Source of the DNA: Longimicrobium sp. | GTDB lineage: Bacteria; Gemmatimonadota; Gemmatimonadetes; Longimicrobiales; Longimicrobiaceae | DNA length: 64,000 nt | Assembly: GCA_036389135.1 (NCBI GenBank) | Contig: DASVQP010000061.1 | Span: 1-64,000, forward strand | Reading direction: 5' to 3' | Shown here: positions 57,854 through 64,000 of the stretch, piece by piece | How positions within the stretch are numbered: position 1 is the first letter of the stretch | Layout of the letters: every line of letters starts with the position of its first letter | Notes under the pieces: generated by a model | The model's input: the letters and a program-made list of their open reading frames with translations, nothing else | Databases searched by the model: none | What the model was told of the DNA's origin: nothing | Made by a program: the position numbers and the translations under genes

Positions 57854-58713
57854 CACGCCGTCGCCAGCAGCTCTCGCAGCTCTGCGACGACGCGCACGCG
57901 ATCGGGCGGAGGTTCGAAGCTGTCGGGAATGCCGCTGCCGCCGATCACGATCTCGGTGCCGTCCGGAAGCACGCGGCGCAGCTCGGCGGCGAGGACGGCG
58001 AACTCTTCGGCGCTCATGGGGCGCATCACGGAGGTGCACACCATGGTGGCGCGGCGCTCCCCGGCCACGCGGCCGATCTCCTCCAGCGGCACGGCGAGCC
58101 CCAGGTAGATCACGCGCCACCCCGCGTCCAGCAGGTGCAGCGCGGCGCCCATCAGCCCCAGCTCGTGGTACTCGCCGGGAAGGCCGGCGCACACGGCGAG
58201 CGGCCCGCCCGCGATGCCGCCCTCCAGCTCGCCGAAGATGGCGGCCAGCTTCTCGCGCGCGAAGGCGGTGGCGTAGTGCTCGTCCGCCACGCCGATCTCG
58301 CCGCACGCCCAGCGCTCGCCCACCAGGCGCAGCACGGGCATCAGCACCTCGTCCACCCGGCGCAGCGAGGGGATGGAGGAGAGGCGCTCCCACGCGGACT
58401 GTGCGCGGGGACGGTCCATGGAGAGGAGCGCGGCCGCGATCTCGTCTCGCACCGCGTCCAGCAGGGCGGCGTCGGCGTGCGGGGAGAGGGGGACGGAGGT
58501 CTGCCGCACCCGCTCCAGCGCCTCGCCGATGGAGAGGCCTTCGTCGATCAGGCGCTTGATTCGCGCCAGGATGGCGACGTCCTCGTCGGTGTACAGCCGG
58601 TACCCCGCGGGGGAGCGGCGGGGGGTGAGGAGCTGATAGCGCCGCTCCCAGGCGCGAAGCGTTGCCGGATTGATCCCGGTGAGGTGCGCCACCCGTTTGA
58701 TCCGGTACGTCAT
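57853..58713 (-). CDS. carH: CarH-type AdoCbl photoreceptor-repressor of carotenogenesis
   Basis: A 286-residue MerR-type regulator with a B12-binding C-terminal half. The HTH is at residues 5-75 (RVAHLTGINPATLRAWERRY). The light-sensing signatures of CarH/LitR are complete: W-x9-E-H (Trp135, Glu145, His146) and E-x-H-x2-G (Glu181, His183, Gly186). His183 would bind cobalt after photolysis. In the dark the AdoCbl tetramer represses DNA; light breaks it. It ends the crtY-crtE-crtI-crtB operon with 39 bases after crtB and its own GGAGGG site, so it would repress its own transcription too. Confidence 0.93.
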   Translation of the reverse strand: MTYRIKRVAHLTGINPATLRAWERRYQLLTPRRSPAGYRLYTDEDVAILARIKRLIDEGLSIGEALERVRQTSVPLSPHADAALLDAVRDEIAAALLSMDRPRAQSAWERLSSIPSLRRVDEVLMPVLRLVGERWACGEIGVADEHYATAFAREKLAAIFGELEGGIAGGPLAVCAGLPGEYHELGLMGAALHLLDAGWRVIYLGLAVPLEEIGRVAGERRATMVCTSVMRPMSAEEFAVLAAELRRVLPDGTEIVIGGSGIPDSFEPPPDRVRVVAELRELLATA

Positions 58714-58752
58714 CGGTGTTGGACCCTCCCGAGCCCGGCGGATACGTTCAGG

Positions 58753-59673
58753 TCATGCATTTGCTCCCGGCAGCCCCCGCAGGGCCTGGTGGAGAGCACG
58801 GTCGTGCGCCCAGCGTGGCGTAATCCCCAGGATCGCGGGCCGCAGCGACGCGGCCACGGCGGTCGCGCTCCAGGCCAGCTTCTCCGGCCAGGGCACCACC
58901 GCGCGCCCCGACGTCCCCGGCGGGCGCCCGCGAAGCTTTACGCCGATGGCGCGATAGGTGCGGCTCGCGACCAGAATCGCCGGACGGAAGCGCCAGGGGA
59001 TGTCGCGCATCCCGCCGTCGGCGCTCCGGTAATAGCGGTCCGCGAGCGCCAGCACACTCCGGACCACAATCGCCATCCGCTCCGGATCCGCCGTCCCGCG
59101 CACCACCTCTTCCGGATCGATCCCCGCGGCGCGCAGGCGTGCGGCGGGTAGATACACGCGCCCGCGCTCCGCGTCCTCCGCGACGTCGCGGCAGATGTTG
59201 GTGAGTTGCATGGCGATCCCCAGGTCGATGGCGTGGGGGAGCGCCTCGCGGCAATGGACGCCAAGCACCCCGCACATCATGAGCCCGACGGTGGAGGCTA
59301 CGCGGTAGCAGTAGCGCACCAGCTCCGCGTCATCCACCATCCGCACGACCCCCAGGTCGCTGCGCACCCCCGCGATCAACTCGGCGGCGGCTTCCATGGG
59401 CAGGCCCAGGCGCGCGGCGGCGGCGCGGAGCTCTGCTACGATCGGACGTGGGTGTTGGCGTCCTGCAACTTCATTAGACAAAGCCTGCAGCGCAAGCTCC
59501 GCGACCGAAGGATCGTCGGCTTCGTCCCCCATGTCGTCCACCATGCGACAGAACGCGTACACGGTGGCCGCGTCGTCGCGCACCGTACGCGGCAGCAGGC
59601 GGCTCGCCCACCAGAAGGTGCGCGCCTTTCGCCGGAAGACGTCGTGGCTCTCCGCCAGTAGCTGCGCGTTCAC
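58753..59673 (-). CDS. crtB: Phytoene synthase
   Basis: A 306-residue head-to-head prenyl synthase. The first Asp-rich motif DDMGD (residues 46-50, in FCRMVDDMGDE) and the second (NICRDVAED) are both present, with AYRVASTVGLMMCGVLG as the helix of the substrate cavity. It joins two geranylgeranyl diphosphates to phytoene. The GTG start overlaps the crtI stop (GTGA, 59670-59673), so both enzymes are made in step. Confidence 0.93.
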   Translation of the reverse strand: MNAQLLAESHDVFRRKARTFWWASRLLPRTVRDDAATVYAFCRMVDDMGDEADDPSVAELALQALSNEVAGRQHPRPIVAELRAAAARLGLPMEAAAELIAGVRSDLGVVRMVDDAELVRYCYRVASTVGLMMCGVLGVHCREALPHAIDLGIAMQLTNICRDVAEDAERGRVYLPAARLRAAGIDPEEVVRGTADPERMAIVVRSVLALADRYYRSADGGMRDIPWRFRPAILVASRTYRAIGVKLRGRPPGTSGRAVVPWPEKLAWSATAVAASLRPAILGITPRWAHDRALHQALRGLPGANA

Positions 59674-61190
59674 GCGAAGGCGGCGGCGCGCGCGGGCGCC
59701 GCGGGGAGGGGAAGGGGATCTGCCGGGGCGGGCATCACCCGCTCCAGCACTTTCGCCGTCGAAAGCACCCCCGGGACGCCCGCGCCGGGGTGCGTGCCCG
59801 CGCCCACGAGGTAGAGCCCGCCCACGTGCGGCGACTGGTTGTGGTAGCGGAAGTACGCCGACTGCGTCAGCCGCGGCTCGATGCCGAACCCCGCGCCGTG
59901 CGTGGAGCGCAGCGTGTCGCGGAAGTAGGTCGGGGTCAGGTGGAACGACGTCGCCAGCGAGTCGCGCAGCCCCGGCAGAAGGGTGCGCTCCAGGTGCGCC
60001 AGGATGCGCTCGAAGTACTCGGGCCCCGCCTCGTCCCAATCGATCCCGCTCTGCAGGTTGGGGACGGGGGAGAGAACGTAGAACGTCTCGCATCCCGGAG
60101 GCGCCAGCGAGGGATCGGTGCGCGTGGGGGCGTGCAGGTAGAGCGAGAAGTCCTTTGCGAGCACCTTGCGATCGAAGATGTCGTCGAGCAGTCCCTTGTA
60201 GCGCGGCCCCATCAGGATGGTGTGGTGCGCCAGCTCCGGGTACTGCTTCCGTGTGCCGAAGTAGCCCACGAAGAGCCCCATCGAGTACTGCCGCGTCTTC
60301 AGCGCCGCGCGCGTGCGCCAGTTGCGCTCCTCAGGCGCCAGCAGCGAGCCGTACACCTGCGTGGGATCGGCATTGGCGACGACCATCGAGGCCGCGATCC
60401 TGCGCCCGCCGGCGTGCACCGCCACCGCCCGCCCGCCGCGTGTCTCGATCCGCTCGGCCGGTGTCCCGAAGTGCATCTCCACTCCCATCTCGTCCAGCAG
60501 CTTCACCAGCCCGTGCACGATGGAGGTGGTGCCGCCCTTTGCGAACCAGACGCCCCACTTCCGCTCCAGCCAGTGGATCAGCAGGTATATGGAGGTGATG
60601 CGGAACGGGTTGCCGCCCACCAGGAGCGGCTCAAAGGTGAAGACCTGCCGCAGCCGCTCGTCCTGGATGTACTTCGCCACCTGCGCGTAGACCGAGCGGT
60701 GGTTGCCCAGGCGGAGCATGGCGGGAAGGGCGCGCAGCATGTCTGCCGCGCGCCCGAACGGCACGTCCGAAAGCTGCGTGTAGCCCACGTCAAAGATCTT
60801 TTCCGCGTGGGCCGCCAGCCTGCGGTAGCCGTCCACGTCCCGCGGCGACAGGGCGGCGATCTGGGCGATGAGGCGCTCTTCGTCGCCTACGTAGTCGAAG
60901 CGGGAGCCGTCCGGAAATTCCACGCGATAGAACGGGTCGACGGGGACCAGCTCGAAGTAGTCGCGCGAGTCGCGCCCCGCCAGCTGGAACAGCTCGTGGA
61001 GCAGGTAGGGCGCGGTGATGACGGTGGGGCCGGCGTCGAAGGTGAAGCCGTCGCGGCGGAAGACGGCCGCGCGCCCGCCGGGCTGGTCCATCGCCTCCAG
61101 CAGCACCACGCGGTGGCCACGCGCGCGCAGGCGGATGGCCGCCGCGAGTCCCCCGAATCCCGACCCGATGACGACAGCCGGATCGCTCAT
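59670..61190 (-). CDS. crtI: Phytoene desaturase (CrtI type)
   Basis: A 506-residue FAD-dependent desaturase. The dinucleotide site VVIGSGFGGLAAAIRL (residues 6-21) leads into QPGGRAAVFRRDGFTFDAGPTVI. The C-terminal FAD signature GLYLVGAGTHPGAGVPGVLSTAKV is typical of bacterial CrtI. It converts phytoene in several steps to lycopene. It starts 2 bases before the unit that carries a CACAGAG repeat upstream, and crtB overlaps its end. The number of desaturations cannot be read from sequence. Confidence 0.93.
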   Translation of the reverse strand: MSDPAVVIGSGFGGLAAAIRLRARGHRVVLLEAMDQPGGRAAVFRRDGFTFDAGPTVITAPYLLHELFQLAGRDSRDYFELVPVDPFYRVEFPDGSRFDYVGDEERLIAQIAALSPRDVDGYRRLAAHAEKIFDVGYTQLSDVPFGRAADMLRALPAMLRLGNHRSVYAQVAKYIQDERLRQVFTFEPLLVGGNPFRITSIYLLIHWLERKWGVWFAKGGTTSIVHGLVKLLDEMGVEMHFGTPAERIETRGGRAVAVHAGGRRIAASMVVANADPTQVYGSLLAPEERNWRTRAALKTRQYSMGLFVGYFGTRKQYPELAHHTILMGPRYKGLLDDIFDRKVLAKDFSLYLHAPTRTDPSLAPPGCETFYVLSPVPNLQSGIDWDEAGPEYFERILAHLERTLLPGLRDSLATSFHLTPTYFRDTLRSTHGAGFGIEPRLTQSAYFRYHNQSPHVGGLYLVGAGTHPGAGVPGVLSTAKVLERVMPAPADPLPLPAAPARAAAFA

Positions 61191-61230
61191 GCGGGCTTCC
61201 CTGAACAGCGGCGGGGAAAAACAGCAAATG

Positions 61231-61318
61231 CCTCACACAGAGAACACAGAAGGAACAGAAAGCCACAGAGAAAACTTTTTGGCTGTTCTCTCTGTGTCTC
61301 TGTGTCTCTGTGTGAGCC
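61231..61318. repeat. CACAGAG inverted-repeat element, copy E
   Basis: CCTCACACAGAGAACACAGAAG at the left, CTCTGTGTCTCTGTGTCTCTGTGTGAG at the right, which has gained extra CTCTGTGT units. It lies inside the crt operon between crtE and crtI, the only copy not between convergent genes. Confidence 0.82.
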
Positions 61319-61383
61319 ACGCGGTTGCGGTTCTCCGCGTCTCCGCGTCTCCGCGTGAGCCCTGTTTTCTTTGAAGCGGCGCA

Positions 61384-62436
61384 TCATCCCGTCGCGTCCA
61401 GGTGGGCGATTGGCTCGAGGGCGACGCGCGCGAGCTCCCAGGCGAGGTCGCGGAGCGCGGGCGCTCGCTTGAGGCCGGGCGCGGAGACGACGGCGAGCGC
61501 CTCGTGGCGGATTCGGCCCAGCACCGCGCGCAGGGCGCCCGCCGTGCGGAAGCGCTCGGTGGCGCGGCGCACGTCGTCGTCCGGGGTAAGGTCGCGCGGC
61601 AGGGCGAGGAGGGTGCGGAGCCAGGAGGCGTCGCCGGGGTGCAGCGCCACGTGCTCCACCACTAGCGCGCTGACCTTTCCCTCGCGCAGGTCGCTGCCGG
61701 GGGCGCCGCGGCCCTTTTCTCCGTATAGATCCAGCACGTCGTCCTGGAGCTGGAAGAGCACGCCGAGGCCGCGGAACCCACCGGCGAGCGCGCGCGCCTC
61801 GTCCGGCGTGTGGCCGGCCAGGATCGCGGCGCCCTCGACCGGAAGCTGAAAGAGGGCGCCGGTCTTCCCCTCCACGGCGGCTCGGTACGAATCCCAGCCG
61901 ATGTCGGCGGCGGTGGCGAGGGCGATCTCCGCCGTCTGGCCGCGCGCGGTGACGGTGGCGTGGCGCGCGACGGCGGTGGTCAGCGCCAGGCGTTGCTCGG
62001 CCGGGGCGGGGATGCGCTCCACCGCCAGGAAGGGGAGCATCAGGAGGAGGTCGCCCGCGTTCACCGCCTGCGCCGCGCCGAAGCGCTGCCAGGTGGTGGG
62101 GCGGCCCCGGCGCGTGGTGTCGCCGTCCTGCAGGTCGTCGTGGATCAGGGTGGCGTTGTGCAGGAGCTCGCACGCGGCGGCCCATCCCGCGCCCCGGCCG
62201 CGCTCGCCGCCCAGCACCTCCAGCGCCGCAAGCGCCAGCCGTGCGCGCAGGCGTTTCCCCCCTGTCGCCAGGTGCTCGCTCACCATGAGCGCCGCGAGGT
62301 CCGTGCGCGGATCGCCGGCCAGGTCGAGCATCATCTGCTCCACCTCCCTCAGCCCCTCCTCCGAGCTGAGCGCGCGGCTCAGCGGGAGCGGGCGGGGTCG
62401 GCGCGCGGGGCGCTCCAGTATGGCGCGGGCGCTCAT
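61384..62436 (-). CDS. crtE: Geranylgeranyl diphosphate synthase (polyprenyl synthetase)
   Basis: A 350-residue trans-prenyltransferase. The first DDxxD motif (residues 100-104, HDDLQDGD) and the second (QLQDDVLDLYGEK) are intact, as is the GGKRLRARL phosphate loop at 59-67. Presence in the crt operon points to C20 product synthesis for phytoene. It is followed by a repeat-rich 190-base gap and crtI, so expression of crtI might be reduced or controlled separately. Confidence 0.92.
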   Translation of the reverse strand: MSARAILERPARRPRPLPLSRALSSEEGLREVEQMMLDLAGDPRTDLAALMVSEHLATGGKRLRARLALAALEVLGGERGRGAGWAAACELLHNATLIHDDLQDGDTTRRGRPTTWQRFGAAQAVNAGDLLLMLPFLAVERIPAPAEQRLALTTAVARHATVTARGQTAEIALATAADIGWDSYRAAVEGKTGALFQLPVEGAAILAGHTPDEARALAGGFRGLGVLFQLQDDVLDLYGEKGRGAPGSDLREGKVSALVVEHVALHPGDASWLRTLLALPRDLTPDDDVRRATERFRTAGALRAVLGRIRHEALAVVSAPGLKRAPALRDLAWELARVALEPIAHLDATG

Positions 62437-62461
62437 GCGGCTCCTCTGGTTTTCCGGTGCA

Positions 62462-63712
62462 TCATCCCGCCCTCACCGCCGTCTGCAGGAGCGACGCGGC
62501 CAGCTCTCGCCCGCCAGGACCCAGCGTTCCGAGCGCCAGGCGGCGGCGCGTGCCGCCGGTGGCGTGCGTGAACAGGCGCGCCATCACCCCGCTCACCTCG
62601 CGCGCCGTCAGCGTGTCGCCCAGGTAGCCGCGCCAGTCCGCGGCGGGGAGGGCGAAGAAGGTGTCAAAGAACTCGCGCGCCGCGGTGCCGTTCATCCTCA
62701 CGAGCTGCTCCATTCCGAAGCGGAAAAGGGCGAAGCGCCGCCGCCGGTCCGCGGGCCAGATCGCGTCCCACGCCGCCGCCGTCGCGGATTCCGGGGTGGA
62801 GCCAGGCACGTCCAGCGCGGCTGCGACCGCGTCCGCCAGCACAGGCGCGGCGGCAAGAGAGCGCGCGAGCGAGTAGCCGGTCGCGGGGTGCACGAAGCCG
62901 CCCGCCGCGCCGAAGCCCACCACCCGCGCGTGCCGGCTCGGTGGGGCGCCGCCCATCGGGATCCACACCTCCTCGCGATCCACCACGCGCCGCACGCGCA
63001 CGCCCAGCCCTTCCAGCCGCCGCCAGAGGCGCGCTTCCAGCAGCGCCAGCGGGAGCGCGGGGCGGGCCGCCAGCGCCGTCTCCTCCACGAAGATGCGTCC
63101 GTCGCCGAGCGGGAAGGCGTACAGGAAGGTGGGGAAGCCGCCCTGCTCCTCGCCGGGCAGATGGCCGTCGCGCCAGTCCATCAGCACCGCTTCGTCCGAT
63201 GCAAAGGGGTGCACGTCGGCCTCGACCGTGAACCCCACGGCCGTCTGGTACGCCGGCGCGGGGCGCTCCTGGCGCGGAAGGAGCGCGGGCCGGTGGCCGG
63301 TGGCATCCACGACGATCCGCGCCTCCACCGTCCCTCCCTCGCGGAGCCGGACCGCCGTCGCCGAGCTCCGCGCGCCGATCCCCGCCGCCGAGCCGTCGAT
63401 CGTCCGCACGCCCGCGCGCTCGCAGCGCCCGGCCAGCCAGGCGGCCATGCGCGCGTTGTCCACCCGCGCGTAGCTGCGCTCCAGCCGGTGCGGGCGCCCG
63501 GCGTGCACCACCGCGCGCGCCCAGACGTGGTCGAAGAGCGACGGGATTCCGGCGTCCTCCATCTCGTCCGCCCAGACGCCGTACTTCGCGGGCCAGTGCA
63601 CCTCGCCCGCGGGACCCAGCAGCCCCGTGGATACTCCACGCTCCGCCAGGGCGGCCGCGCATGCCAGCGCGGCCGGGCCCTTTCCAACGACGAGCGCATC
63701 CAGCATCGTCAT
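62462..63712 (-). CDS. crtY: Lycopene cyclase (CrtY/CrtL type)
   Basis: A 416-residue flavoprotein of the lycopene cyclase family: nucleotide motif LVVGKGPAALACAAALAERG (about residues 6-25), the second part IVVDATGHRPALL, the FPTFLYAFPLGDGRIFVEET core, and GAAGGFVHPATGYSLARSL near the end. It closes beta-ionone rings on lycopene. First gene of the leftward crt operon, starting at 63712 just left of the shared control region. The start could be six bases further in. Confidence 0.88.
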   Translation of the reverse strand: MTMLDALVVGKGPAALACAAALAERGVSTGLLGPAGEVHWPAKYGVWADEMEDAGIPSLFDHVWARAVVHAGRPHRLERSYARVDNARMAAWLAGRCERAGVRTIDGSAAGIGARSSATAVRLREGGTVEARIVVDATGHRPALLPRQERPAPAYQTAVGFTVEADVHPFASDEAVLMDWRDGHLPGEEQGGFPTFLYAFPLGDGRIFVEETALAARPALPLALLEARLWRRLEGLGVRVRRVVDREEVWIPMGGAPPSRHARVVGFGAAGGFVHPATGYSLARSLAAAPVLADAVAAALDVPGSTPESATAAAWDAIWPADRRRRFALFRFGMEQLVRMNGTAAREFFDTFFALPAADWRGYLGDTLTAREVSGVMARLFTHATGGTRRRLALGTLGPGGRELAASLLQTAVRAG

Positions 63713-63743
63713 GTCTGGCGGGGTAGAAGGTTGCACAAAGCTT

Positions 63744-63763
63744 ATACGTGCTGTACAACGTAT
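63744..63763. promoter_or_regulatory. Candidate CarH operator between crtY and the crtC-like gene
   Basis: A near-palindrome ATACGTGCTGTACAACGTAT: outer ATACGT/ACGTAT arms around a central TGTACA. It sits 31 bases left of the crtY start and 40 before the crtC-like start, and TATAAG on the minus strand, a possible -10 box for crtY, begins inside it. CarH regulators bind inverted repeats overlapping crt promoters. The operator role is inferred. Confidence 0.55.
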
Positions 63764-63803
63764 CAGGACGAGCGTCACACGCCAAGAGGAGCGGAGCGAG
63801 CCG

Positions 63804-64000
63804 TTGATCGACATCGGGAGTACGAACGCCGTGGTATCACCGGATCTACTGAGCGCGCCCGGAGGGTTCGCCTGGTGGTACGCGGACCTCGTGGCGCCCG
63901 GCGGCGACGGCGCCGTGCTGATCTGGTCGTACGGCCTCCCCTTCCTCCCCGGCTACGGGGACGCGGCCCGGCGCGGCGTTCCGCAGCTTCCGTTTCAGCG
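63804..64000 (+). CDS. crtC: CrtC-like carotenoid 1,2-hydratase, 5' end only
   Basis: The window stops inside this gene. The 65 residues seen (from a TTG at 63804, or 56 from GTG at 63831) contain APGGFAWWYADLVAPGGDGAVLIW, which matches the opening GG-x-x-WWY-x-D strand of the CrtC/AttH family. CrtC adds water to the psi-end of carotenoids. Its position divergent from crtY fits a regulon controlled by CarH. Only the N-terminus can be judged. Confidence 0.7.
   Translation, partial: MIDIGSTNAVVSPDLLSAPGGFAWWYADLVAPGGDGAVLIWSYGLPFLPGYGDAARRGVPQLPFQ

Noticed and set aside
59790..61358. Rightward frame opposite crtI
   Set aside because: Shadow of crtI; composition Arg/His/Val-rich without motif.

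Overview
The window is GC-rich bacterial chromosome with short intergenic gaps, many lipoproteins (clear Cys lipoboxes, so a two-membrane envelope), many GTG/TTG starts and frequent 4-base start/stop overlaps. It carries a carotenoid locus (crtC' / crtY-crtE-crtI-crtB-carH), a class II (B12-dependent) ribonucleotide reductase, and several families of dispersed hairpin repeats. This gene content is consistent with Gemmatimonadota, perhaps a Longimicrobium-like lineage. That placement is inference; there is no rRNA here to settle it.

Layout. 0.2-8.1 kb: SemiSWEET transporter, frameshifted M28 peptidase, beta-carbonic anhydrase, a Panacea-type toxin-antitoxin pair, a class III aminotransferase behind two MntA/HepT modules (the second broken), GNAT, CorA and SCP2-like proteins. 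8.2-25.9 kb: envelope proteins and enzymes, including a cupredoxin, an M13 peptidase, an Ig-repeat metalloprotease, a lone LivJ-type binding protein, an L,D-transpeptidase homologue with Ser for the catalytic Cys, a GH6 glycosidase, and three members of a small protein family I cannot name (W-x-VW-x-V-x-P). 26-33.9 kb: two flavin-dependent monooxygenase-like proteins, DUF983, an SDR/hydrolase fusion, DUF1697 and zinc-ribbon proteins. 33.9-37.9 kb: an orphan PAAR / peptidoglycan-binding / secreted protein / transglycosylase-like / DUF4123 module that looks like a contractile-injection (type VI-like) effector cassette. 38-47.4 kb: epimerase, an EEP-phosphatidylcholine-synthase-like-DUF3565 coupled string, three tRNAs (Val, Asn, Gln), a zeta-like toxin pair and further hypothetical proteins.

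47.5-52.5 kb is an accessory patch: two decayed copies and one intact copy of an XRE regulator gene, a small orphan protein, and an 827-aa protein with a TIR/DUF4062-like N-terminus and HEAT-like repeats, all visibly less GC-rich than the flanks; this is the best candidate for an undescribed defence gene. 52.6-57.7 kb holds nrdJ, two coupled hydrophilic proteins, a DUF559 nuclease gene bracketed by long inverted repeats (candidate mobile unit), and hsp20.

57.8-64 kb is the carotenoid regulon. crtY, crtE, crtI, crtB and a CarH-type B12 photoreceptor gene run leftwards, and the 5' end of a crtC-like gene runs rightwards from the same control region, where a palindrome is a candidate CarH operator. 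CarH and NrdJ both use adenosylcobalamin.

Three or four repeat families punctuate the window. The CACAGAG family sits between convergent gene ends in four of its five copies and supplies stop codons to flanking genes, suggesting a terminator role.
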